Shown piece after piece: positions 1 to 7,360 of a stretch of 37,502 nt of DNA (the stretch's first letter is position 1; each line of letters starts with the position of its first letter). Under the pieces are notes generated by a model. The model was not told where the DNA came from, did no database searches, and saw nothing but the letters and a program-made list of their open reading frames with translations. A program made the translations under genes and the position numbers. This DNA is from Acidimicrobiales bacterium (GTDB lineage Bacteria > Actinomycetota > Acidimicrobiia > Acidimicrobiales > JABEUL01), in contig DAHXLF010000007.1 in assembly GCA_027371755.1 (NCBI GenBank), forward strand, positions 1-37,502, read 5' to 3'.

Positions 1-50
1 ATCATAGTAAAAAACGTCAACTTAACCACAAAGAAAATAAATTACATCCT

Positions 51-75
51 CACTGACACTGACACTGACACTGAC
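51..75. repeat. Hexanucleotide tandem repeat (CACTGA)
   Basis: Four perfect copies of the six-base unit CACTGA plus one extra base lie just downstream of the last ccm gene. The array is a simple microsatellite-like repeat with no spacers, so it is not a CRISPR. Nothing shows a function. Confidence 0.8.
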
Positions 76-95
76 GAAAATCATACGTGTCATAA

Positions 96-1145
96 TCATT
101 TAGGGAGTCGCCTAATACGCAGCGACGAAGGTATGGGCTCTCCTATGGAGGCGAATGCCTGAATTATTTCCGGTTTTGAAACGGCAATAAGATTTTGAGG
201 CGGATTAAGGCCTAAAAAGATCTTGTACTGATCTGCTGCCAATGTCGGTTGATGTAAGTCTAAAAGATAAATTGTTCCCAGGTATAAATGAGCCTGAGCA
301 TTGTCGTTACGGTAGCTCAGCGCTTTTTCTATTAACGCCTGACCAAGGGCAACATAGTTTTTGTTGTGAGTTTTCGTTCCATTTTGTGAAATTAGCCACC
401 CCTCTTCGGTTAGGGCTTCCGTGTTGGAAGAGTTTTCTGTTAAAACTTCCTTATATGTTGTTATGGCACCAGCGGTATCGCCTACACTGGCCTGAAAGTT
501 GGCGATTTCAAGGAGCTGTGTCTGGCTAAATTGACTCCCTGTATTTCGTTTCCCTGGCAGGTTTAGTCCGAGGGCTAAACCTAAGAAGTAAAGTATTCCG
601 ATAGTTATTAATGAAAGCCCGATGTATAACAATTTCTTACTATGTAGCGCCTTAGATTTTGACTCTGAACCCTGCAAGTCTTTTTTCTTAACAAAAGAAA
701 TAAAATTGTATTTTCTGTTTAACAGGGTCCCTGATAAAAATATCACTATCAAAAAGATTAAGACAGTCGGTATAATCCAAGATAAGTCTGCATAAGAGGA
801 GCCATGGGGCGAAAGGTAGATATCCTGTCCGTAGGTTGCAGCCAAACTGTTTAATATTTGAGAGTCACTTTCATTTTTCAGTACATCCTGATATATCTTG
901 GCTTTTATGCTGACCGCTATAGCTGCCGTAGAGTTTTCAACGGACTGACCTTCACAGGCGGGACATTTTACTTGACTCTCCAAAGAGATCGCACGTTGTG
1001 CGGGGGTCATCACAGTGGGCTTAAGATATGCATAGGTCACTGATCCTATTAGAGCTAAAAATATTATCGGCCAAAGAAATCGAGACAACTTAGTGTGATT
1101 TGAGGAAGTATTTTCCTGCTCGGTATTTGATTCAATTTTTGTCAT
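96..1145 (-). CDS. ccmH: CcmH-CcmI fusion, cytochrome c maturation
   Basis: This is the last gene of the ccm operon (349 residues). Residues about 22-42 form a first membrane anchor. The CcmH redox domain follows with the motif VKCPACEGQS (Cys61, Cys64), which in the family reduces or holds apocytochrome c for haem attachment on the outer face of the membrane. A second membrane segment lies at about 122-142 and a third at about 170-195. The C-terminal part (about 208-349) looks like TPR repeats, as in CcmI. CcmH alone is usually about 150 residues, so the length supports a CcmH-CcmI fusion. The start overlaps the stop of the thioredoxin-like gene by four bases, so translation is probably coupled. 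The assignment of the TPR half to CcmI rests on position and repeat pattern only. Confidence 0.88.
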   Translation of the reverse strand: MTKIESNTEQENTSSNHTKLSRFLWPIIFLALIGSVTYAYLKPTVMTPAQRAISLESQVKCPACEGQSVENSTAAIAVSIKAKIYQDVLKNESDSQILNSLAATYGQDIYLSPHGSSYADLSWIIPTVLIFLIVIFLSGTLLNRKYNFISFVKKKDLQGSESKSKALHSKKLLYIGLSLITIGILYFLGLALGLNLPGKRNTGSQFSQTQLLEIANFQASVGDTAGAITTYKEVLTENSSNTEALTEEGWLISQNGTKTHNKNYVALGQALIEKALSYRNDNAQAHLYLGTIYLLDLHQPTLAADQYKIFLGLNPPQNLIAVSKPEIIQAFASIGEPIPSSLRIRRLPK

Positions 1146-1729
1146 TGGTATCTGCCGATTGCTTCGTTTAGTCCGGCGAGGGTTACCGGACCGATAAATT
1201 TAGCCAGTACAATTCCCGAAGGAGAAATTAAAAAAGTTTCCGGAGGTTCGCTTACACCGTACTTTATGGCAATTGAACCCGACTTATCATTTATTGCATT
1301 CCAAGTCGCTCCCACGGATTTTAAGAAGTTAGAAGCCCGGCTGGAGGTATCTGAAAACACAATTCCCAGAATTGCCACGTTGTTTGTTTTTCTGTGGTTA
1401 TAGGCAAAAGTTATTAATGCGGGTGATTCATCAAAACACGGTGTGCACCAACTTGCAAAAAAGTTTAATATAACGAATTTACCTCTGTAATTTTGCAGAG
1501 AAACATAAGATCCGTTTGTAATTGAATTTCCCGCAATATTCGGAGCAACTTTTCCCAATAAAGGGCTAGGCGTTGATATCGTAGATGCGGCGGGGCTGTA
1601 GGCCAATACACCGATGATTCCCAGAATTACCAGTAAAATTGTTGAAGCCAATAAGATTCTCTGTTTACTTATTCGGACCTGCCGATCTTGGCCGTTATTT
1701 TCAGTTGTATCGTTATCTGTTGTGACCAT
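1142..1729 (-). CDS. ccmG: CcmG/TlpA-type membrane-anchored thioredoxin-like protein
   Basis: The 195-residue protein has one N-terminal membrane segment (about 24-44) followed by an extracytoplasmic thioredoxin fold. The active site is WCTPC (Cys95, Cys98), after the typical 'GKVAPN' entry and the 'VILNFFASWC' strand. A cis-Pro region near EPPETFLI fits TlpA/ResA/CcmG proteins. In System I maturation this protein passes electrons to CcmH and apocytochrome c to keep the CxxCH haem site reduced. It sits between ccmF and ccmH with a 19-base gap on one side and a four-base overlap on the other, which supports the ccm role over a general TlpA role. No electron donor such as CcdA is visible in the window. 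Confidence 0.88.
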   Translation of the reverse strand: MVTTDNDTTENNGQDRQVRISKQRILLASTILLVILGIIGVLAYSPAASTISTPSPLLGKVAPNIAGNSITNGSYVSLQNYRGKFVILNFFASWCTPCFDESPALITFAYNHRKTNNVAILGIVFSDTSSRASNFLKSVGATWNAINDKSGSIAIKYGVSEPPETFLISPSGIVLAKFIGPVTLAGLNEAIGRYQ

Positions 1730-1748
1730 ATTTTTAAAATTAAAGGTA

Positions 1749-3755
1749 TCAGTTTATTTTAGAAAGTTCCGTTAGTTCGGTTTTGTCTGCAGTCTTTTTT
1801 CGGACTCTATTCTTAGTCAAGGTTGGGATTAACGACAATATCCCCCCTGCAAATATAATAAAGCCACCGGTCCATATCCAAAATATGAATGGCTGCACAA
1901 CAATGCCCAATACTATAGATTGCGAAGACGATCCGGACGGCAGTTCGGATAAGGTTATGTAGACATCTCGAAACGGGGTAGAGTAGATGCCCGGTGTGCC
2001 TATTCCTTGGGTTTGGTTGGGAAAAATCGTTATTGCGGGATCATAGGGACCGTTGTTGTTAATTAGAATTTTGGCATTAGTGACTGTGTCTTGAGGATTA
2101 TTTTTAGTGGACAAACTCAAAAAAGTAAATCTGATGTTGTCAAATTTCATACTCTGACCCTTGTATAGATTTAAATCTCCTCTTTGACCGAGAGTGACGG
2201 CAGACATGATCGAAATAGCCAAAATTAAAATTCCTATATGGGCAATCATGGATCCTCCCTTCCTGCCCAAAAATGTACCTATAATAGATCCCTTTGATCT
2301 TTTGAAGTTTTTTATAAGTTGAATTACGGCAACAACTATTCCCATCGTGGCAAAACTGTAGGTGATGATATCAACAGGGTTTGAAAAACCGGACAATACT
2401 AAAAGTACCGAAACCGCCGCCGCTGCCAAGGCAGGGTACAAAAGTTTATTACCTAGCGCATCAAGTTTAATTGGGTTATAGCTTAAAACCGGCGCCACCG
2501 CTATAAGTATTAATAATACTAATGCAAATGGAGCACTCAGGGTATCATAATAGGGAGGGCCGATACTGATAGTTTTTGAAAAATGTTCGATAATTATTGG
2601 GTAGACGGTTCCGACAAATACGCATAATGCTATTGCTAAAAACAGCACGTTATTTAAAACAAATGCTGCGGATTTAGACACCTCACCTTGTATCAGATAA
2701 GCTTTGTCCTTTTCTGAAATCATCGGAGCCAGAAATGTCATGGCAAAAAGTGACACCAGTACAATCGCCGCTATTGCAACCAATAGATAGATACCGATGT
2801 TTGAATCACTAAAGGCATGGACCGACTCGACTACTCCTGATCTGGTTAAATACGTTCCCAATATCGTCAAAGTAAAGGTCACCAGAATTAGCGAAATGGT
2901 CCAGGTTTTAAGAATGCGCCTTTCTTCTGTTGCAACTCCGCTATGTATTGCGGCTGTAGCGGTAAGCCACGGCATTAAGGCTGCATTTTCCACGGGATCC
3001 CAGGCCCAAAATCCACCCCATCCCAATACTTCATATGACCACCATGCACCCATAATTATACCGAGACTCAGACACGACCACGGTAGTATCATCCAAAACC
3101 GTGTAGTTTTTTGCCAACTAACATCAGACTGTTTTGCAAAAAGGCGTCCCAGCGTGACGGAAAACGGAATTGTAAATCCGACAAGTCCAAAATATAAAAG
3201 TACTGGATGGATTGCGACAAGCGGATTATCCTGTAAAAGCGGATTCGGACCAGCCCCATCGGCGGGAATTGCACCTACCGTGTGTATAAAAGGATTTGCC
3301 GGCGCCGCAACCAAGAAGAGGAAAAAAATTACAATTATCAGGTTAATTAATTGCGCATAAATTATAACTGGACTGTTCGACCTTCTGAATTTTATGTAGA
3401 AGAGAAAAACGTAAATGCTTAATATAAACAACCAAAGCAAAATTGAACCGGCTAGAGCAGACCACAAACCGGCAATCGTATATAGTAAAGGTGTCTGAAT
3501 TGCATTATTCTGGGCTACATAGGCAATCCTAAAATCATGTGACAGCAAGGCGTGTTCCATCGAAACTACAGATAGCGCTACGCCAATCAAGATTAACGGC
3601 ATCCAAATTTTAATAATTTTGTTGAGTTGGCTAAAAGCCCAATCTTTTGAGGATCGTTTATTAATAATCTCTTTGACTAATGATGCAATGGCTATTAACG
3701 AGGCTATGAGACTCAGATAAATTCCGGCTTGTCCTAGGACTATATTTACGTCCAT
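1749..3755 (-). CDS. ccmF: CcmF haem lyase subunit
   Basis: This 668-residue polytopic membrane protein matches the usual CcmF length (about 630-670). The tryptophan-rich WWD signature lies at residues 238-263 (AWWSYEVLGWGGFWAWDPVE), the site where haem is presented for ligation to apocytochrome c. About fifteen hydrophobic segments can be counted, and a large extracytoplasmic loop near residues 530-610 precedes the last helix. CcmF together with CcmH forms the System I haem lyase. The gene lies between ccmE (23-base gap) and ccmG (19-base gap) in one operon. Confidence 0.95.
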   Translation of the reverse strand: MDVNIVLGQAGIYLSLIASLIAIASLVKEIINKRSSKDWAFSQLNKIIKIWMPLILIGVALSVVSMEHALLSHDFRIAYVAQNNAIQTPLLYTIAGLWSALAGSILLWLFILSIYVFLFYIKFRRSNSPVIIYAQLINLIIVIFFLFLVAAPANPFIHTVGAIPADGAGPNPLLQDNPLVAIHPVLLYFGLVGFTIPFSVTLGRLFAKQSDVSWQKTTRFWMILPWSCLSLGIIMGAWWSYEVLGWGGFWAWDPVENAALMPWLTATAAIHSGVATEERRILKTWTISLILVTFTLTILGTYLTRSGVVESVHAFSDSNIGIYLLVAIAAIVLVSLFAMTFLAPMISEKDKAYLIQGEVSKSAAFVLNNVLFLAIALCVFVGTVYPIIIEHFSKTISIGPPYYDTLSAPFALVLLILIAVAPVLSYNPIKLDALGNKLLYPALAAAAVSVLLVLSGFSNPVDIITYSFATMGIVVAVIQLIKNFKRSKGSIIGTFLGRKGGSMIAHIGILILAISIMSAVTLGQRGDLNLYKGQSMKFDNIRFTFLSLSTKNNPQDTVTNAKILINNNGPYDPAITIFPNQTQGIGTPGIYSTPFRDVYITLSELPSGSSSQSIVLGIVVQPFIFWIWTGGFIIFAGGILSLIPTLTKNRVRKKTADKTELTELSKIN

Positions 3756-3778
3756 TATTTGCTTGATGCCATCAGTTA

Positions 3779-4234
3779 TTAACTCTTGACTATTTTCACG
3801 CGGTTTGGATGCGCGGCAATATATTGGTTAGTGTGTTTAATCATAATCTGCGAAGATAAAAACAATAATGCTGTACCACCTGGACCATTGCCCGAAGCAA
3901 AATGTCCGACCAGAACTACCGGAATACCAGGCTGAAATAACTGGGGTGGAGAGCCGTTTGACACTACGGGCACAACGGTCTTTCCCGATGAAATCGAGAA
4001 GAGTGTTTGGTCGTTTTTTCGACGAATCGTACCGCCGATTACATTTCCTTCAATTCTAAAATCAGAGGTCCCTAAAGTTTGTCGGTTCGCTACGGCTTGA
4101 CTCGCGGTTTCAAAATATTCGATTGAATTCGTAAGTCCTTCATATATAAGAATTCCAAATATCACCAATAAAATAGATAAAACCACAACGATTCTCTGCT
4201 TCCGTCTTTTTAAAACACCGGTATTGGCTGACAT
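3779..4234 (-). CDS. ccmE: CcmE haem chaperone
   Basis: CcmE carries haem from the CcmABCD transporter to the CcmF/CcmH lyase. The 151-residue protein has one N-terminal membrane anchor (about 14-32) and a small beta-barrel domain. The expected haem-binding motif KHxxxY is present as KHTNQY (His134, Tyr138), where the family normally reads KHDENY. The segments DFRIEGNVIGGTI and PPQLFQPGIPVVLVG match the family's conserved barrel strands. The C-terminal tail after the motif is short. The position between ccmD and ccmF agrees. Confidence 0.92.
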   Translation of the reverse strand: MSANTGVLKRRKQRIVVVLSILLVIFGILIYEGLTNSIEYFETASQAVANRQTLGTSDFRIEGNVIGGTIRRKNDQTLFSISSGKTVVPVVSNGSPPQLFQPGIPVVLVGHFASGNGPGGTALLFLSSQIMIKHTNQYIAAHPNRVKIVKS

Positions 4235-4249
4235 TTTATCTATCGTTTA

Positions 4250-4393
4250 TTAATCGTTGGTATTTTGTTCGCAGTCGTTCTTAAGTTTTTGCAGCTGTTT
4301 CCGCAATGAATTACGCCGCAAAATTAAACTCAGTGAATAACCGACAATTGAAACAATGGCAATTAGATAACCAGCAATGACGTAAGAATTCAC
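4250..4393 (-). CDS. ccmD: CcmD small haem exporter subunit
   Basis: A 47-codon gene fills the gap between ccmC and ccmE. It starts at GTG (4393), four bases after the ccmC stop, and ends at TAA (4250-4252). The product begins with NSYVIAGYLIAIVSIVGYSL, one membrane helix, followed by a basic cytoplasmic tail (RRNSLRKQLQKLK). That is the classic CcmD shape: one helix plus a short charged tail, stabilising CcmC-CcmE and releasing holo-CcmE in known systems. No strong ribosome binding site is visible, so coupling to ccmC is likely. CcmD proteins are poorly conserved, so identification rests on size, topology and position. Confidence 0.75.
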   Translation of the reverse strand: MNSYVIAGYLIAIVSIVGYSLSLILRRNSLRKQLQKLKNDCEQNTND

Positions 4394-4397
4394 CTAA

Positions 4398-5195
4398 CTA
4401 CAACTCGCTTCGTCTTTGTAGGATAGCCCTTTGTGATTCCATTTCACCTGTTACAGCTTTAAGCAGCTCTATGTCGTATCTGGCCTTCATCATCCATCCC
4501 CAGATAAAAGTGGTGCATAAAAATCCCAACCCCATAGTCAATCCCATTGAAAGCGGGACGGTTAGATGTAAACCGGGGGTGAGGACGCTGGCGGTTTGGT
4601 GCAGAGTATTCCACCAGAGCACCGAAAAGTGGACAATAGGCACGTCGATTGCAGCAAAAAGGGCCGTTATGGCATTTCGTGTTGCTTTTGCTTTACTCGT
4701 ACCGTCGAGTTGTCGTATCGCCAAGTAGGCGACGTAAAGCACCAAAAGTACGGCCGTTAAAGTTAATCTAGCGTCCCAAGTCCACCAGACGCCCCAAGTA
4801 GTGCGTCCCCAAATCGAACCGGTTATCAAAGTAAGAGCTAAGTAAAGCACCCCTATTTCCGCAGATGCTCCGGCAACTTTATCCCAAAAGAAGCTTCTTG
4901 TTTTGGGCCATAACCATAGAAGCGAAGCAAGAGTTGTCGTTCCGAATGCCAAATATAGGGCGGCCCAAGCTACTGGGGGATGTACATAAAGCAATCTAAC
5001 CGTATCGCCTAAATGTTCATCGTTGGGAGTCACAAAAAGCCCAAGCCAAACGGTTAAAATGGCAGTTATTATAGATCCAGCGCCCAACGCATACTTAATG
5101 CGGCTGGGGCCGGTTTTATTCAGAATATTTTCCAGCAGAATCTTATCCTTGTCGGAAAAGTTGTCTGCATTTTCAGTTTCAAGTAAAGAAGTCAA
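4398..5195 (-). CDS. ccmC: CcmC haem transport protein
   Basis: CcmC loads haem onto CcmE. The protein has six hydrophobic segments, the motif LLYVHPPVAWAALYLAF with the conserved haem-ligand type histidine, and the tryptophan signature WGVWWTWDARLT. I chose the TTG start at 5195, which overlaps the ccmB stop as TTGA and has GGAGG four bases upstream, giving 265 residues. A longer reading from ATG 5276 would add 27 residues and overlap ccmB by 85 bases. The family is usually about 230-260 residues, which favours the shorter form. The start choice is less certain than the identity. Confidence 0.9.
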   Translation of the reverse strand: MTSLLETENADNFSDKDKILLENILNKTGPSRIKYALGAGSIITAILTVWLGLFVTPNDEHLGDTVRLLYVHPPVAWAALYLAFGTTTLASLLWLWPKTRSFFWDKVAGASAEIGVLYLALTLITGSIWGRTTWGVWWTWDARLTLTAVLLVLYVAYLAIRQLDGTSKAKATRNAITALFAAIDVPIVHFSVLWWNTLHQTASVLTPGLHLTVPLSMGLTMGLGFLCTTFIWGWMMKARYDIELLKAVTGEMESQRAILQRRSEL

Positions 5196-5866
5196 TAATC
5201 CTCCAAGAGCGGTTCGAAAGATATCGAACCGACGGAAAAGTATGCTACGGCCAGCAGAAATAAAATTCCTACCCATATAAGCTTAATACTTCCCGACCCG
5301 CTAAATGTCGGCAGACTTGCTTTGGTAGCGGCCAACAAAACCGGAGAAGTTAAAGGCAGATATATTAGTGGCAGCAACGTTTCTGCCGTATTTGAACTAA
5401 TGAACATTGCCCCGAAAATAATTCCTGCCGAACTTAAAGATATTGATGCCAATGCGGTTACGGCGATTAAAACAAGTATATTCATAATTCCGTGAAGTCC
5501 CGTATTGAATACTACTGAGGTAATGGCAATGGTTGCTATTGCTATCAAAAAAACTTCGATTGCGACTGCTAAAACCTTACCGATGAATACTCCGGCTAAA
5601 TCGTATCCGGTTAGTTTGAGGAATTCTCCGCCGCATTCACGCTCAATTGCGATACTTCTTTGAACAGCTAGCATTGAACAAAGCAATATCGACACCCATA
5701 TAAGCCCACCAGCATTTTGCCTAAGGCGACCAATATCGGGCCCTAACGCAAAGCCAAAAATAATAAGGATAGCGCCGGTTAAAGGCAGCACCTGCATCGC
5801 CAATACCCTTGACCTAATTTCAATTTTTAGATCCTTACTTGCTACAGCCCAACCGTCACGAAACAT
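5192..5866 (-). CDS. ccmB: CcmB haem exporter permease
   Basis: This 224-residue permease has six membrane segments and the conserved CcmB opening (ASKDLKIEIRSRVLAMQVLP), an amphipathic helix followed by the first membrane segment. ALGPDIGRLRQNAGGLIWVS and IERECGGEFLKLTGYDL are also typical of CcmB. It forms the membrane part of the CcmAB ABC module that drives release of haem-loaded CcmE. It overlaps ccmA by 11 bases and ccmC by four. Confidence 0.92.
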   Translation of the reverse strand: MFRDGWAVASKDLKIEIRSRVLAMQVLPLTGAILIIFGFALGPDIGRLRQNAGGLIWVSILLCSMLAVQRSIAIERECGGEFLKLTGYDLAGVFIGKVLAVAIEVFLIAIATIAITSVVFNTGLHGIMNILVLIAVTALASISLSSAGIIFGAMFISSNTAETLLPLIYLPLTSPVLLAATKASLPTFSGSGSIKLIWVGILFLLAVAYFSVGSISFEPLLEDY

Positions 5867-6533
5867 TGCACTTCATATCTTTCACTATTGCTCCACCTTT
5901 TAGCGATATATTCCTTGAAGCGATGGGTAAAGCGAGTTGGTCCTCATGCGAAGTGAATATAACGGTGCTGTCTGACTTGGCAGTCAAGTCTAAAATTAAG
6001 TTATCCAGCATACTTCTGGAAGTTTTATCAAGTCCGGCGTGGGGTTCGTCCAAAAGTACAAGTTTTGGAGTTTTTAATAAAACTTTGGCAATGGATAATT
6101 TCTTTTTTTGACCTTCTGAAAGACCCGAAGATTTCATCTTATGGAGCCTCTCCTGAAAATCTAAATCCAAAAGTACTTTATAAATTTTTTCTGTTAACTC
6201 TTTTTTACTTAACTCTTTCAGTCCTGGTATTGCTTTTGCATAGAACATTAGATTTTCCATAGGATTTAGGTCGCCGTAGAGCATATGATTATGTCCCACA
6301 AATCCTACTTTTTGTCTTATTAAAAAGTAGTTACCTATATCTTCGCCTAAAATTTCACCTTCCCCAGATGAAATTGAAAATAAACCAGCTATAACTTTAA
6401 GTAAAGATGTTTTCCCGGCTCCGTTTGCACCCGAAATCCATACCCTCTCGTTTTCTGAAATCTGAGTTGAAATTCCCGAAATTACAGGGTATCTTCCTCT
6501 AAAAGCTACGATATTGTTTAGAGAAACCAGCAT
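5856..6533 (-). CDS. ccmA: CcmA ABC transporter ATPase
   Basis: CcmA is the cytoplasmic ATPase of the CcmABCD haem-handling complex. The 225-residue protein shows a Walker A motif GANGAGKTS (about 35-43), an ABC signature LSEGQKKKLSIAK (138-150), Walker B LVLLDEP (158-164) and the D-loop AGLD. Length is typical (about 200-230). It is the first protein gene of the ccm operon and starts 43 bases after a tRNA-Pro gene on the same strand. No clear ribosome binding site or terminator lies between them. Confidence 0.93.
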   Translation of the reverse strand: MLVSLNNIVAFRGRYPVISGISTQISENERVWISGANGAGKTSLLKVIAGLFSISSGEGEILGEDIGNYFLIRQKVGFVGHNHMLYGDLNPMENLMFYAKAIPGLKELSKKELTEKIYKVLLDLDFQERLHKMKSSGLSEGQKKKLSIAKVLLKTPKLVLLDEPHAGLDKTSRSMLDNLILDLTAKSDSTVIFTSHEDQLALPIASRNISLKGGAIVKDMKCNVS

Positions 6534-6576
6534 GGTTTTGATTGGCCAAAATATGTAGAAATGTTGTTACAAACCG

Positions 6577-6650
6577 TCGGGCTGCCGGGATTTGAACCCG
6601 GGACCTCTGCGTCCCGAACGCAGCGCGCTACCAAACTGTGCTACAGCCCG
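6577..6650 (-). tRNA. tRNA-Pro (anticodon CGG)
   Basis: Read on the minus strand, a full cloverleaf is present. The acceptor stem is CGGGCTG/CAGCCCG, the anticodon stem CTGCG/CGCAG holds the loop TTCGGGA (anticodon CGG, proline), and the T arm is CCGGG-TTCAAAT-CCCGG. The 3' CCA is not encoded. The gene is 74 bases including the discriminator A. It lies 43 bases upstream of ccmA on the same strand. Confidence 0.95.
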
Positions 6651-6865
6651 TATTTGTTAACAATATTGATCATATTCTATGCTAACAGACCCAGCAAATC
6701 TTGCGGGAAAAAGGCTTAGTCAATCGAGAACTTTGCATTAAAAGTTGTGTTTCAAATTGAAATCGAGGTGTGGATTCGTCGGCTATTTTTGCGGTTTAGC
6801 TTAATGGTTTACTGACTTCTCAACAACAGATAAATTTAAATAGATAATAGATGTTTAACAAATCT

Positions 6866-6897
6866 GAATAAAAAAGTCCGGCCGTAACCGGACTTTT
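6866..6897 (-). terminator. Rho-independent terminator, orphan
   Basis: The arms AAAAGTCCGG (6872-6881) and CCGGACTTTT (6888-6897) pair perfectly around a six-base loop. Read on the minus strand the stem is followed by six Ts and ATT, a good intrinsic terminator. On the plus strand only four Ts follow. No recognised gene ends here: the genes on either side start and point away. It may end an unseen minus-strand RNA from the region to the right. Confidence 0.65.
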
Positions 6898-6969
6898 AAA
6901 CTAAAAGAAAGAATAAAAAACATGAAAAAGAGTTTTATCTTTATACAAATCCATCATAAGCCATATTGA

Positions 6970-6999
6970 TGATTACAGTTGTTTGAACAATTGTAATCA
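6970..6999. repeat. 30-base near-perfect inverted repeat
   Basis: TGATTACAGTTGTT and AACAATTGTAATCA face each other around two bases, with only one G/T mismatch in 14 pairs. It may be a regulator-binding dyad or an RNA hairpin. No T-run follows on either strand, so a terminator is unlikely. Confidence 0.7.
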
Positions 7000-7360
7000 A
7001 TTTGTCATACGATCATAAAAAGTAAGTTAATAAATCAAATTATCTTCTCACTATATATCTGTTTCGCATAAAAACTAACTCCCAGTTGGTAAATTGTACC
7101 GTTTCAAGTTGAATTATTTGTAAGTTGTGGGTTAAATTAAATAATTATAAAAACTCGGGCCGTTCTCCGCAGATAATTTTATAACGGTAAGTCGACTATT
7201 CATTACCGATGAAATCGCGATAAATTAATGAAATTGCGATTATGAGTATTTAGATTTTAAGTTGTTTAAATAAGTTTATGGAGTTTCGGTTGGTTGTGTT
7301 AATAGCTATTCTGCCAGAAGACAAATAAAGGCTGAATGTTGTTTTTAATTTAGGAGATAA

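Larger units (their letters stand above)
6651..7360. other. 710-base intergenic region between divergent genes, with two unexplained hairpins
   Basis: This AT-rich region separates the leftward tRNA-Pro/ccm unit from the rightward CocE-like gene. I find no convincing open reading frame. It contains a terminator-like hairpin (6872-6897) and a 30-base near-perfect dyad (6970-6999), listed separately. A good ribosome binding site (AGGAGA, seven bases before ATG 7361) ends the region. No clear -35/-10 pair for the CocE-like gene could be picked. Confidence 0.6.

Noticed and set aside
51-75. CRISPR-like array
   Set aside because: The six-base units follow each other without spacers. It is a simple tandem repeat.
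2797-3360. 187-codon plus-strand frame inside ccmF
   Set aside because: It is antisense to the strongly conserved WWD region of ccmF, has no domain I recognise and no ribosome binding site.
5196-5276. N-terminal extension of CcmC from ATG 5276
   Set aside because: It would overlap ccmB by 85 bases and exceed the family length. TTG 5195 has GGAGG upstream and a TTGA overlap.
6872-6897. RNase P RNA fragment suggested by AAAGTCCGG
   Set aside because: Only the short string matches. The symmetric hairpin and T-run explain it as a terminator, and no other RNase P helices are nearby.
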